DNA of 64,000 nucleotides from Chondrilla cf. caribensis (taxonomy: Eukaryota; Porifera; Demospongiae; Chondrillida; Chondrillidae), in NCBI GenBank assembly GCA_964020155.1, contig OZ026557.1, positions 1,545,001 through 1,609,000 on the forward strand, read 5' to 3'. Under the pieces are notes generated by a model. The model was not told where the DNA came from and ran no database searches. It saw only the letters and a list, made by a program, of their open reading frames with translations. The position numbers were made by a program, and so were the translations under genes. This document shows positions 26,590-41,500 of the stretch, piece by piece; the stretch's first letter is position 1; every line of letters starts with the position of its first letter.

Positions 26590-29500
26590 ATAATAATAAC
26601 ATTTTTCTTCAATGTAAGGGAGAGTATAGGAGTCAACACGCTAAGCACCTTTATTCATATCTCATGGGGGAGGGGGCATGTCAACTTGATATTTTAGATG
26701 GACCTAGCTGTGGACGTGAACTAACTTCTGAAACAATTCGCATCTCAATAGATGTCCCGTAACACCAGCTACATTGGAAGGTGCTTAAAATATTTTCAAT
26801 GTACGTGAGAGTATACATAGGAGAGAAAACGCTAAGCACCTTTTTCCATAGCTCATGGGGTAGGGGGCGTGTCAACGTGATATTTTAGACAGACCTAGAT
26901 AGGGACGTGAGCTAACTTGTGAAACAATTCCCATCTCAATAGGTGGCTCGTAACTCCAGCTACATTGGAAGGTGCTTAACATTTTTTCAATGTATGGGAG
27001 AGTATAGGAGAGAAAATGTTAAGCACCTTTTTGCATAGCTCATGGGGGAGGGGCGTGTCAACTTGATTTTTCAGGCAGACCTAGCTGGGAACGTGAACTA
27101 ACTTGTGAAACAATTCCCATCTCAATAGGTGGCTCGTAACTCCAGCTACATTGGAAGGTGCTTAACATTTTTTCAATGTATGGGAGAGTATAGGAGAGAA
27201 AATGTTAAGCACCTTTTTGCATAGCTCATGGGGGAGGGGGCGTGTCAAGTTGATATTTTAGGCAGACCTAGTTGGTGACATGAACTAACTTCTGTAACAA
27301 TTCCCATCTCAATAGATGGCCTGTACCTCTAGCTACATTGGAAGGTGCTTAACATTTTTTCAATGTATGGGAGAGTATAGGAGAGAAAATGTTAAGCACC
27401 TTTTTGCATACCTCATGGGGAAGGGGGCGTATCAATGTAATATTTCAGGCAGATCTAGTTAGGAACGTGAACTAACTTGTGAAGCAATTCCCAACTCAAT
27501 AGGTGGCTCGTAACTCCAGCTACATTAGAAGGTGCTTAACATTTTTCAATGTATGGGAGAGTATAGGAGAGAAAATGTTAAGCACCTTTTTCCATACCTC
27601 ATGGGAGAGGGGGCGTTTCAACTTGATATTTTAGACAGACCTAGATAGGGACGTGAGCTAACTTCTGAAACAATTCCTATCTCAATAGGTGGCTCGTAAC
27701 CCCAGTTACATTGGAAGGTGCTTAATACTTTTTCAATGTATTTGAGAGTATACAAGGCGAGAAAACGCTAAGCACCTTTTTCCATAGCTCATGGGAGAGG
27801 GGGCGTGTCAACTTGATATTTTAGACAGACCTAGATAGGGACGTGAACTAACTTCTGAAACAATTCCCATCTCAATAGGTGGCTTGTAACCCCAGCTACA
27901 TTGGAAGGTGCTTATTAATATTTTTTCAATGTATTTGAGAGTGTACAAGGAGAGAAAACGCTAAGCACCTTTTTCCATACCTCATGGGAGAGGGGGCGTT
28001 TCAACTTGATATTTTAGACAGACCTAGATAGGGACGTGAGCTAACTTCTGAAACAATTCCCATCTCAATAGGTGGCTCGTAACCCCAGTTACATTGGAAG
28101 GTGCTTAATACTTTTTCAATGTATTTGAGAGTATACAAGGAGAGAAAACGCTAAGCACCTTTTTCCATAGCTCATGGGAGAGGGGGCGTTTCAACTTGAT
28201 ATTTTAGACAGACCTAGATAGGGACGTGAGCTAACTTCTGAAACAATTCCCATCTCAATAGGTGGCTCGTAACCCCAGTTACATTGGAAGGTGCTTATTA
28301 ATATTTTTTCAATGTATGTGAGAGTATAGGAGAGAAAACGCTAAGAACCTTTTTCCATAGCTCATGCGAGAGAGGGCATGTCAACTTGATATTTTAGACA
28401 GACCTAGATAGGGATGTGAGCTAACTTCTGAAACAATTCCTATCTCAATAGGTGGCTCGTAACCCCAGTTACATTGGAAGGTGCTAAATAATTTTTTCAA
28501 TGTACGTGAGAGTATAGGAGAGAAAACGCTAAGCACCTTTTTCCATAGCTCATGGGAGAGGGGGCGTTTCAACTTGATATTTTAGACAGACCTAGATAGG
28601 GATGTGAGCTAACTTCTGAAATAATTCCCATCTCAATAGGTGGCTCGTAACCCCAGTTACATTGGAAGGTGCTTAATATTTTTTCAATGTATGGGAGAGT
28701 ATAGCAGAGAAAACTCTAAGCACCTTTTTCCATAGCTCATGGGAGAGGGGGCGTGACATCTTGACATTTTAGACAAACCTAGATAGGGACGTGAGCTAAC
28801 TTCTGAAACAATTCCTATCTCAATAGATGGCTCGTAACCCCAGTTACATTGGAAGGTGCTTATTAATATTTTTTCAATGTATTTCAGAGTGTACAAGGAG
28901 AGAAAACCCTAAGCACCTTTTTCCATAGCTCATGGGAGAGGGGGCGTTTCAACTTGATATTTTAGACAGACCTAGATAGGGATGTGAGCTAACTTCTGAA
29001 ACAATTCCCATCTCAATAGGTGGCTCGTACCCCCAGCTACATTGGAAGGTGCTTAAAATATTTTCAATGTACGTGAGAGTATAGGAGAGAAAACGCTAAG
29101 CACCTTTTTCCATAGCTCATGGGAGAGGGGGCATGTCAACTTGCTATTTTAGACAGACCTAGATAGGGACGTGAGCTAACTTCTGAAACAATTCCCATCT
29201 CAATAGATGGCTCGTAACCCCAGCTACATTGGAAGGTGCTTAAAATATTTTCAATGTACGTGAGAGTATACGTACATAGGAGAGAAAACGCTAAGAACCT
29301 TTTTCCATACCTCATGGGAGAGAGGGCGTGTCAACTTGATATTTTAGACAGACCTAGGTGGAGACATGACCTAACTTCTGAAACAATTCCCATCTCAATA
29401 GGTGGCTCGTATCCCCAGCTACATTGGAAGGTGCTTAATATTTTTTCAATGTATTTCAGAGTGTACAAGGAGAGAAAACGCTAAGCACCTTTTTCCATAG

Positions 29501-32500
29501 CTCATGGGAGAGGGGGCGTTTCAACTTGATATTTTAGAAAGACCTAGATAGGGATGTGAGCTAACTTCTGAAACAATTCCCATCTCAATAGGTGGCTCGT
29601 AACCCCAGTTACATTGGAAGGTGCTTATTAATATTTTTTCAATGTATGTGAGAGTATAGGAGAGAAAACGCTAAGCACCTTTTTCCATAGCTCATGCGAG
29701 AGAGGGCATGTCAACTTGATATTTTAGACAGACCTAGATAGGGATGTGAGCTAACTTCTGAAACAATTCCCATCTCAATAGGTGGCTCGTAACCCCAGTT
29801 ACATTGGAAGGTGCTAAATAATTTTTTCAATGTACGTGAGAGTATAGGAGAGAAAACGCTAAGCACCTTTTTCCATAGCTCATGGGAAAGGGGGCGTTTC
29901 AACTTGATATTTTAGACAGACCTAGATAGGGACGTAAGCTAACTTCTGAAACAATTCCTATCTCAATAGGTGGCTTGTAACCCCAGTTACATTGGAAGGT
30001 GCTAAATAATTTTTTCAATGTATGGGAGAGTAGAGGAGAGAAAACGCTAAGCACCTTTTTCCATAGCTCATGGGAGAGGGGGCGTTTCAACTTGATATTG
30101 TAGACAGACCTAGATAGAGACGTGAGCTAACTTCTGAAACAATTCCCATCTCAATAGGTGGCTCGTAACCCCAGTTACATTGGAAGGTGCTTAAAATATT
30201 TTCAATGTACGTGAGAGTATAGGAGAGAAAACGCTAAGCACCCTTTTCCATAGCTCATGGAAGAGTGGGCATGTCAACTTGATATTTTAGACAGACCTAG
30301 ATAGGGACGTGAGCTAACTTCTGAAACAATTCCCATCTCAATAGATGGCTCGTAACCCCAGCTACATTGGAAGGTGCTTAAAATATTTTCAATGTACGTG
30401 AGAGTATACATAGGAGAGAAAACCCTAAGAACCTTTTTCCATACCTCATGGGAGAGTGGGCGTGTCAACTTGATATTTTAGACAGACCTAGGTGGAGACA
30501 TGACCTAACTTCTGAAACAATTCCCATCTCAATAGGTGGCTCGTATCCCCAGCTACATTGGAAGGTGCTTAATATTTTTTCAATGTATTTGAGAGTGTAC
30601 AAGGAGAGAAAACGTTAAGCACCTTTTTCCATAGCTCATGGGAGAGGGGGCGTGACATCTTGACATTTTAGACAGATCTAGATAGGGACGTGAGCTAACT
30701 TCTGAAACAATTCCCATCTCAATAGGTTGCTCGTAACACCAGTTACATTGGAAGGTGCTTATTAATATTTTTTCAATGTATGTGAGAGTATAGGAGAGAA
30801 AACGCTAAGCACCTATTTCCATAGCTCATGGGAGAGGGGGCGTGTCAACTTGAAAATTTAGACAGACCTAGGTGGAGACATGAGCTAACTTCTGAAACAA
30901 TTCCCATCTCTATAGGTGGCTCGTAACCCCAGCTACATTGGAAGGTGCTTAATATTTTTTCAATGCTTGGGAGAGTATAGGAGAGAAAACGCTAAGCACC
31001 TTTTTCCATAGCTCATGGAAGAGGGGGCGTGTCAACTTGATATTTTAGACAGATCTAGATAGGGACGTGAGCTAACTTCTGAAACAATTCCCATCTCAAT
31101 AGGTGGCTCGTAACTCCAGTTACATTGGAAGGTGCTTAATATTTTCTCAATGTATGTGAGAGTATAGCAGAGAAAACGCTAAGAACCTTTTTCCATAGCT
31201 CATGGGAAAGGGGGCGTTTCAACTTGATATTTTAGACAGACCTAGATAGGGACGTGAGCAAACTTTTGAAACAATTCCCATCTCACTAGGTGGCTCGTAC
31301 CCCCAGCTACATTGGAAGGTGCTTAAAATATTTTCAATGTACGTGAGAGTATAGGAGAGAAAACGCTAAGCACCTTTTTCCATAGCTCATGGGAGAGGGG
31401 CGTGTCAACTTGATATTTTAAACAGACCTAGATAGTGACGTGAGCTAACTTTCGAAACAATTCCCATCTCAATAGATGGCTCGTATCCCCATCTACAGTG
31501 GAAGGTGATTAGAATATTTTCAATGTACATGAGAGTATACATAGGAGAGAAAACGCTAAGAACCTTTTTCCATACCTCATGGGAGAGAGGGCATGTCAAC
31601 TTGATATTTTAGACAGACCTAGATAAGGACATGAGCTAACTTCTGAAACAATTCCCATCTCAATAGGTGGCTCGTACCCCCAGCTACATTGGAAGGTGCT
31701 TAAAATATTTTCAATGTACGTGAGAGTATAGGAGAGAAAACGCTAAGCACCTTTTTCCATACCTCATGGGAGAGGGGGCGTGACATCTTGACATTTTAGA
31801 CAGACCTAGATAGGGATGTGAGCTAACTTCTGAAACAATTCCCATCTCAATAGGTGGCTCGTACCCCCAGCTACATTGGAAGGTGCTTAAAATATTTTCA
31901 ATGTACGTGAGAGTATAGCAGAGAAAACGCTAAGCACCTTTTTCCATAGCTCATGGGAGAGGGGGCGTGTCAACTTGATATTTTAGACAGACTTAGATAG
32001 GGACGTGAGCTAACTTCTGAAACAATTCCCATCTCAATAAGTGGCTCGTAACCCCAGTTACATTGGAAGGTGCTTAATATTTTTTCAATGTACGTATGTG
32101 AGAGTATAGGAGAGAAAACGCTAAGCACCTTTTTCCATACCTCATGGAAGAGTGGGCATGTCAACTTGCTATTTGAGACAGACCTAGATAGGGACGTGAG
32201 CTAACTTCTCAAACAATTCCCATCTCAATAGGTGGCTCGTATCCCCAGCTACATTGGAAGGTGCTTAAAATATTTTCAATGTAGGTGAGAGTATACATAG
32301 GAGAGAAAACCCTAAGAACCTTTTTCCATACCTCATGGGAGAGGGGGCGTGTCAACTTGATATTTTATACAGACCTAGATAGGGACGTGAGCTAACTTCT
32401 GAAACAATTCCCATCTCTATAGGTGGCTCGTAACCCCAGTTACATTGGAAGGTGCTTAATATTTTCTCAATGTATGGGAGAGTATAGGAGAGAAAACGCT

Positions 32501-35500
32501 AAGCACCTTTTTCCATAGCTCATGGGAGAGAGGGCATGTCAACTTGATATTTTAGACAGACCTAGATAGGGACGTGAGCTAACTTCTCAAACAATTCCCA
32601 TCTCAATAGGTGGCTCGTATCCCCAGCTACATTGGAAGGTGCTTAAAATATTTTCAATGTAGGTGAGAGTATACATAGGAGAGAAAACCCTAAGAACCTT
32701 TTTCCATAGCTCATGGGAGAGGGGGCGTGTCAACTTGATATTTTAGATAGACCTAGATAGGGACGTGAGCTAACTTCTGAAACAATTCCCATCTCAATAG
32801 GTGGCTCGTAACCCCAGTTACATTGGAAGGTGCTTAATATTTTCTCAATGTATGGGAGAGTATAGGAGAGAAAACGCTAAGCACCTTTTTCCATAGCTCA
32901 TGGGAGAGAGGGCATGTCAACTTGATATTTTAGACAGACCTAGATAGGGACGTAAGCTAACTTTTGAAACAATTCCCATCTTAATAGGTGGCTCGTACCC
33001 CCAGCTACATTGGAAGGTGCTTAAAATATTTTCAATGTACGTGAGAGTATAGGAGAGAAAACGCTAAGCACCTTTTTCCATAGCTCATGGGAGAGGGGGC
33101 GTGTCAACTTGATATTTTAAACAGACCTAGATAGGGACGTGAGCTAACTTCCGAAACAATTCCCATCTCAATAGATGGCTCGTAACCCCAGTTACATTGG
33201 AAGGTGCTTAAAATATTTTCAATGTATGTGAGAGTATAGGAGAGAAAACGCTAAGCACCTTTTTCCATAGCTCATGGAAGAGTGGGCATGTCAACTTGCT
33301 ATTTTAGACAGACCTAGATAGGGACGTGAGCTAACTTCTGAAACAATTCTCATCTCAATAGGTGGCTCGTAACCCCAGTTACATTGGAAGGTGCTTAATA
33401 TTTTTTCAATGTATGTGAGAGTATAGGAGAGAAAATGCTAAGCACCTTTTTCCTTTGCTCATGGAAGAGTGGGCATGTCAACTTGCTATTTTAGACAGAC
33501 TAGACAGACATAGATAGGGACGTGAGCTAACTTCTGAAACAATTCCCATCTCAATAGGTGGCTCGTACCCCTAGCTACATTGGAAGGTGCTTAAAATATT
33601 TTCAATGTACGGGAGAGTATACATAGGAGAGAAAACCCTAAGCACCTTTTTCCATAGCTCATGGGAGAGGGGGTGTGTCAACTTGCTATTTGAGACAGAC
33701 CTAGATAGGGACGTGAGCTAACTTCTGAAACAATTCCCATTTCAATAGGTGGCTCGTAACCCCAGTTAAATTGGAAGGTGCTTAATATTTTTTCAATGTA
33801 TGTGAGAGTATAAAAGAGAAAACGCTAAGCACCTTTTTCCATACGTCATGGAAGAGTGGGCATGTCAACTTCCTATTTGAGACAGACCTACATAGGGACG
33901 TGAGCTAACTTCTGAAACAATTCCCATCTCAATAGGTGGCTCGTATCCCCAGCTACATTGGAAGGTGCTTAAAATATTTTCAATGTAGGTGAGAGTATAC
34001 ATAGGAGAGAAAACGCTAAGAACCTTTTTCCATACCTCATGGGAGAGGGGGCGTTTCAACTTGATATTTTAGACAGATCTGGATAGGGACGTGAGCTAAC
34101 TTCTCAAACAATTCCCATCTCAATAGGTGGCTCGTACCCCCAGCTACATTGGAAGGTGCTTAAAATATTTTCAATGTACGTGAGAGTATAGGAGAGAAAA
34201 CGCTAAGCACCTTTTTCCATAGCTCATGGAAGAGGGGGCGTGTCAACTTGATATTTTTGACAGACCTAGATAGGGACGTGAGCTAACTTCTGAAACAATT
34301 CCCATCTCAATAGGTGGCTCATAACCCCAGTTACATTGGAAGGTGCTTAATATTTTTTCAATGTATGTGAGAGTATAGGAGAGAAAACGCTAAGCACCTT
34401 TTTCCATAGCTCATGGAAGAGTGGGCATGTCATCTTGCTATTTTAGACAGACCTAGATAGGGACGTGAGCTAACTTCTGAAACAATTCCCATCTCAATAG
34501 ATGGCTCGTAACCCCAGCTACATTGGAAGGTGCTTAAAATATTTTCAATGTACGTGAGAGTATACATAGGAGAGAAAACCCTAAGAACCTTTTTCCATAG
34601 CTCATGGGAGAGTGGGCGTGTCAACTTGATATTTTAGACAGACCTAGGTGGAGACATGACCTAACTTCTGAAACAATTCCCATCTCAATAGGTGGCTCGT
34701 ACCCCCAGCTACATTGGAAGGTGCTTAAAATATTTTCAATGTACGTGAGAGTATAGGAGAGAAAACGCTAAGCACCTTTTTTCATAGCTCATGGGAGAGG
34801 GGGCGTGTCAACTTGCTATTTTAGACAGATCTAGATAGGGACGTGAGCTAACTTCTGAAACAATTCCCATCTCAATAGGTGGCTCGTACCCCCAGCTACA
34901 TTGGAAGGTGCTTAAAATATTTTCAATGTACGTGAGAGTATAGGAGAGAAAACGCTAAGCACCTTTTTCCATACCTCATGGGAGAGGGGGCGTGTCAACT
35001 TGATATTTTAGACAGACCTAGATAGGGACGTGAGCTAACTTCTGAAACAATTTCCATCTCAATAGGTGGCTCGTAACCCCAGTTACATTGGAAGGTGCTT
35101 AATATTTTTTCAATGTATGTGAGAGTATAGGAGAGAAAACGCTAAGCACCTTTTTCCATTGCTCATGGAAGAGTGGGCATGTCAACTTGCTATTTTAGAC
35201 AGACCTAGATAGGGATGTGAGCTAACTTCTGAAACAATTCCCATCTCAATAGGTGGCTCGTACCCCCAGCTACATTGGAAGGTGCTTAAAATATTTTCAA
35301 TGTACGTGAGAGTATAGGAGAGAAAACGCTAAGCACCTTTTTCCATACCTCATGGGAGAGGGGGCGTGTCAACTTGACGTTTGAGACAGATTTAGATAGG
35401 GACGTGAGCTAACTTCTGAAACAATTTTCATCTCAATAGGGGGCTCGTAACCCCAGCTACATTGGAAGGTGCTTAAAATATTTTCAATGTATGTGAGAGT

Positions 35501-38500
35501 ATAGGAGAGAAAACGCTAAGCTCCTTTTTCCATTGCTCATGGAAAAGTGGGCATGTCAACTTGCTATTTTAGACAGACCTAGATAGGGACGTGAGCTAAC
35601 TTCTGAAACAATTCCCATCTCAAAAGGTGGCTCGTACCCCCAGCTACATTGGAAGGTGCTTAAAATATTTTCAATGTACGTGAGAGTATAGGAGAGAAAA
35701 CGCTAAGCACCTTTTTCCATAGCTCATGGGAGAGGGGGCGTGTCAACTTGACATTTGAGACAGACTTAGATAGGGACGTGAGCTAACTTCTGAAACAATT
35801 CCCATCTCAATAGGTGGCTCGTAACCCCAGTTACATTGGAAGGTGCTTAATATTTTTTCAATGTACGTGAGAGTATAGGAGAGAAAACGCTAAGCACCTT
35901 TTTCCATAGCTCATGGAAGAGTGGGCATGTCAACTTGCTATTTTAGACAGACCTACATAGGGACGTGAGCTAGCTTCTGAAGCAATTCCCATCTCAATAG
36001 ATGGCTCGTAACCCCAGCTACATTGGAAGGTGCTTAAAATATTTTCAATGTACGTGAGAGTATACATAGGAGAGAAAACGCTAAGAACCTTTTTCCATAC
36101 CTCATGGGAGAGGGGGCGTGTCAACTTGATATTTTAAACAGACCTAGATAGGGACGTGAGCTAACTTCTGAAACAATTCCCATCTCAATAGGTGGCTCGT
36201 ACCCCCAGCTACATTGGAAGGTGCTTAAAATATTTTCAATGTACGTGAGAGTATAGGAGAGAAAACGCTAAGCACCTTTTTCCATAGCTCATGGGAGAGG
36301 GGGCGTGTCAACTTGATATTTTAGACAGGCCTAGGTGGAGACATGACCTAACTTCTGAAACAATTCCCATCTCAATAGGTGGCTCGTATCCCCAGCTACA
36401 TTGGAAGGTGCTTAATATTTTTTCAATGTATTTCAGAGTGTACAAGAAGAGAAAACGCTAAGCACCTTTTTCCATAGCTCATGGGAAAGGGGGCGTTTCA
36501 ACTTGATATTTTAGACAGACCTAGATAGGGACGTGAGCTATCTTCTGAAACAATTCCCATCTCAATAGGTGGTTCGTAACCCCAGTTACATTGGAAGGTG
36601 CTTATTAATATTTTTTCAATGTATGTGAGAGTATAGGAGAGAAAACGCTAAGCACCTTTTTCCATAGCTCATGGGAGAGGGGGCGTTTCAACTTGATATT
36701 TTAAACAGTCCTAGATAGGGACGTGAGCTAACTTCCGAAACAATTCCCATCTCAATAGGTGGCTCGTAACCCCAGTTACATTGGAAGGTGCTAAATAATT
36801 TTTTCAATGTACGTATGTGAGAGTATAGGAGAGAAAACGCTAAGCACCTTTTTCCATAGCTCATGGAAGAGTGGGCATGTCAACTTGCTATTTTAGACAG
36901 ACCTAGATAGGGACGTGAGCTAACTTCTGAAACAATTCTCATCTCAATAGGTGGCTCGTAACCCCAGTTACATTGGAAGGTGCTTAATATTTTTTCAATG
37001 TATGTGAGAGTATAGGAGAGAAAACGCTAAGCACCTTTTTCCATAGCTCATGGGAGAGGGGGCGTGACATCTTGACCTTTTAGACAGACCTAGATAGGGA
37101 CGTGAGCTAACATCTGAAACAATTCCCATCTCAATAGATGGCTCGTAACCCCAGTTACATTGGAAGGTGCTTATTAATATTTTTTCAATGTATTTGAGAG
37201 TGTACAAGGAGAGATAACGCTAAGCACCTTTTTCCATAGCTCATGGGAGAGAGGGCGTGTCAACTTGATATTTTAGACAGACCTAGATAGGGACGTGAGC
37301 TAACTTCTGAAACAATTCCCATCTCAATAGATGGCTCGTAACCCCAGCTACATTGGAAGGTGCTTAAAATATTTTCAATGTACGTGAGAGTATACATAGG
37401 AGAGAAAACCCTAAGAACCTTTTTCCATACCTCATGGGAGAGTGGGCGTGTCAACTTGATATTTTAGACAGACCTAGGTGGAGACATGACCTAACTTCTG
37501 AAACAATTCCCATCTCAATAGGTGGCTCGTACCCCCAGCTACATTGGAAGGTGCTTAAAATATTTTCAATGTACGTGAGAGTATAGGAGAGAAAACGCTA
37601 AGCACCTTTTTCCATAGCTCATGGGAGAGGGGGCGTGTCAACTTGATATTTTAGACAGACCTAGATAGGGACGTGAGCTAACTTCTGAAACAATTCCCAT
37701 CTCAATAGATGGCTCGTAACCCCAGCTACATTGGAAGGTGCTTAAAATATTTTCAATGTACGTGAGAGTATACATAGGAGAGAAAACCCTAAGAACCTTT
37801 TTCCATACCTCATGGGAGAGTGGGTGTGTCAACTTGATATTTTAGACAGACCTAGGTGGAGACATGACCTAACTTCTGAAACAATTCCCATCTCAATAGG
37901 TGGCTCGTAACCCCAGTTACATTGGAAGGTGCTTAATATTTTTTCAATGTATGTGAGAGTATAGGAGAGAAAACGCTAAGCACCTTTTTCCATTGCTCAT
38001 GGAAGAGTGGGCATGTCAACTTGATATTTTAGACAGACCTACATAGGGACGTGAGCTAACTTCTGAAACAATTCCCATCTCAATAGATAGCTCGTAACCC
38101 CAGCTACATTGGAAGGTGCTTAAAATATTTTCAATGTACGTGAGAGTATACATAGGAGAGAAAACCCTAAGAACCTTTTTCCATACCTCATGGGAGAGTG
38201 GGCGTGTCAACTTGATATTTTAGACAGACCTAGGTGGAGACATGACCTAACTTCTGAAACAATTCCCATCTCAATAGGTGGCTCGTAACCCCAGTTACAT
38301 TGGAAGGTGCTTATTAATATTTTTTCAATGTATGTGAGAGTATAGGAGAGAAAACGCTAAGCACCTTTTTCCATACGTCATGGGAGAGTGGGCGTGTCAA
38401 CTTGATATTTGAGACAGACCTAGATAGGGACGTGAGCTAACTTCTGAAACAATTCCCATCTCAATAGGTGGCTCGTAACCCCAGCTACATTGGAAGGTGC

Positions 38501-41500
38501 TTAATATTTTTTCAATGTATTTCAGAGTGTACAAGAAGAGAAAACGCTAAGCACCTTTTTCCATAGCTCATGGGAAAGGGGGCGTTTCAACTTGATATTT
38601 TAGACAGACCTAGATAGGGACGTGAGCTAACTTCTGAAACAATTCCCATCTCAATAGGTGGCTCGTAACCCCAGCTACATTGGAAGGTGCTTAAAATATT
38701 TTCAATGTACGTGAGAGTATACATAGGAGAGAAAACCCTAAGAACCTTTTTCCATGCCTCATGGGAGAGTGGGCGTGTCAACTTGATATTTTAGACAGAC
38801 CTAGGTGGAGACATGACCTAACTTCTGAAACAATTCCCATCTCAATAGGTGGCTCGTACCCCCAGCTACATTGGAAGGTGCTTAAAATATTTTCAATGTA
38901 CGTGAGAGTATAGGAGAGAAAACGCTAAGCACCTTTTTCCATAGCTCATGGGAGAGGGGGCGTGTCAACTTGATATTTTAGACAGACCTAGATAGGGACG
39001 TGAGCTAACTTCTGAAACAATTTCCATCTCAATAGGTGGCTCGTAACCCCAGTTACATTGGAAGGTGCTTAATATTTTTTCAATGTATGTGAGAGTATAG
39101 GAGAGAAAACGCTAAGCACCTTTTTCCATTGCTCATGGAAGAGTGGGCATGTCAACTTGCTATTTGAGACAGACCTACATAGGGACGTGAGCTAACTTCT
39201 GAAACAATTCCCATCTCAATAGGTCGCTCGTATCCCCAGCTACATTGGAAGGTGCTTAAAATATTTTCAATGTAGGTGAGAGTATACATAGGAGAGAAAA
39301 CGCTAAGAACCTTTTTCCATACCTCATGGGAGAGAGGGCATGTCAACTTGATATTTTAGACAGACCTAGATAGGGACGTGAGCTAACTTCTGAAACAATT
39401 CCCATCTCAATAGGTGGCTCGTAACCCCAGTTACATTGGAAGGTGCTTAATATTTTTTCAATGTATGTGAGAGTATAGGAGAGAAAACGCTAAGCACCTT
39501 TTTCCATTGCTCATGGAAGAGTGGGCATGTCAACTTGCTATTTTAGACAGACCTAGATAGGGATGTGAGCTAACTTCTGAAACAATTCCCATCTCAATAG
39601 ATGGCTCGTAACCCCAGCTACATTGGAAGGTGCTTAAAATATTTTCAATGTACGTATGGGAGAGTATACATAGGAGAGAAAACCCTAAGAACCTTTTTCC
39701 ATACCTCATGGGAGAGTGGGCGTGTCAACTTGATATTTTAGACAGACCTAGGTGGAGACATGACCTAACTTCTGAAACAATTCCCATCTCAATTGGTGGC
39801 TCGTAACCCCAGCTACATTGGAAGGTGCTTAATATTTTTTCAATGTATTTCAGAGTGTACAAGAAGAGAAAACGCTAAGCACCTTTTTCCATAGCTCATG
39901 GGAAAGGGGGCGTTTCAACTTGATATTTTAGACAGACCTAGATAGGGACGTGAGCTAACTTCTGAAACAATTCCCATCTCAATAGGTAGTTCGTAACCCC
40001 AGTTACATTGGAAGGTGCTTATTAATATTTTTTCAATGTATGGGAGAGTATAGCAGAGAAAACGCTAAGCACCTTTTTCCATACGTCATGGGAGAGTGGG
40101 CATGTCAACTTGATATTTGAGACAGACCTAGATAGGGACGTGAGCTAACTTCTGAAACAATTCCCATCTCAATAGATGGCTCGTAACCCCAGCTACATTG
40201 GAAGGTGCTTAAAATATTTTCAATGTATGGGAGAGTATACATAGGAGAGAAAACCCTAAGAACCTTTTTCCATACCTCATGGGAGAGTGGGCGTGTCAAC
40301 TTGATATTTTAGACAGACCTAGGTGGAGACATGACCTAACTTCTGAAACAATTCCCATCTCAATTGGTGGCTCGTAACCCCAGCTACATTGGAAGGTGCT
40401 TAATATTTTTTCAATGTATTTCAGAGTGTACAAGAAGAGAAAACGCTAAGCACCTTTTTCCATAGCTCATGGGAAAGGGGGCGTTTCAACTTGATATTTT
40501 AGACAGACCTAGATAGGGACGTGAGCTAACTTCTGAAACAATTCCCATCTCAATAGGTAGTTCGTAACCCCAGTTACATTGGAAGGTGCTTATTAATATT
40601 TTTTCAATGTATGGGAGAGTATAGCAGAGAAAACGCTAAGCACCTTTTTCCATACGTCATGGGAGAGTGGGCATGTCAACTTGATATTTGAGACAGACCT
40701 AGATAGGGACGTGAGCTAACTTCTGAAACAATTCCCATCTCAATAGGTGGCTCGTAACCCCAGTTACATTGGAAGGTGCTTAATATTTTTTCAATGTATG
40801 TGAGAGTATAGGAGAGAAAACGCTAAGCACCTTTTTCCATTGCTCATGGAAGAGTGGGCATGTCAACTTGCTATTTTAGACAGACCTAGATAGGGACGTG
40901 AGCTAACTTCTGAAACAATTCCCATCTCAATAGATGGCTCGTAACCCCAGCTACATTGGAAGGTGCTTAAAATATTTTCAATGTACGTGAGAGTATACAT
41001 AGGAGAGAAAACCCTAAGAACCTTTTTCCATACCTCATGGGAGAGAGGGCGTGTCAACTTGATATTTTAGACAGACCTAGGTGGAGACATGACCTAACTT
41101 CTGAAACAATTCCCATCTCAATAGATGGCTCGTAACCCCAGTTACATTGGAAGGTGCTTAATATTTTTTCAATGTATGTGAGAGTATAGCAGAGAAAACG
41201 CTAAGCACCTTTTTCCATTGCTCATGGAAGAGTGGGCATGTCAACTTGCTATTTGAGACAGACCTACATAGGGACGTGAGCTAACTTCTGAAACAATTCC
41301 CATCTCAATAGGTGGCTCGTACCCCCAGCTACATTGGAAGGTGCTTAAAATATTTTCAATGTACGTGAGAGTATAGGAGAGAAAACGCTAAGCACCTTTT
41401 TCCATAGCTCATGGGAGAGGGGGCATGTCAACTTGTTATTTTAGACAGACCTAGATAGGGACGTGAGCTAACTTCTGAAAAAATTTTCATCTCAATAGGT

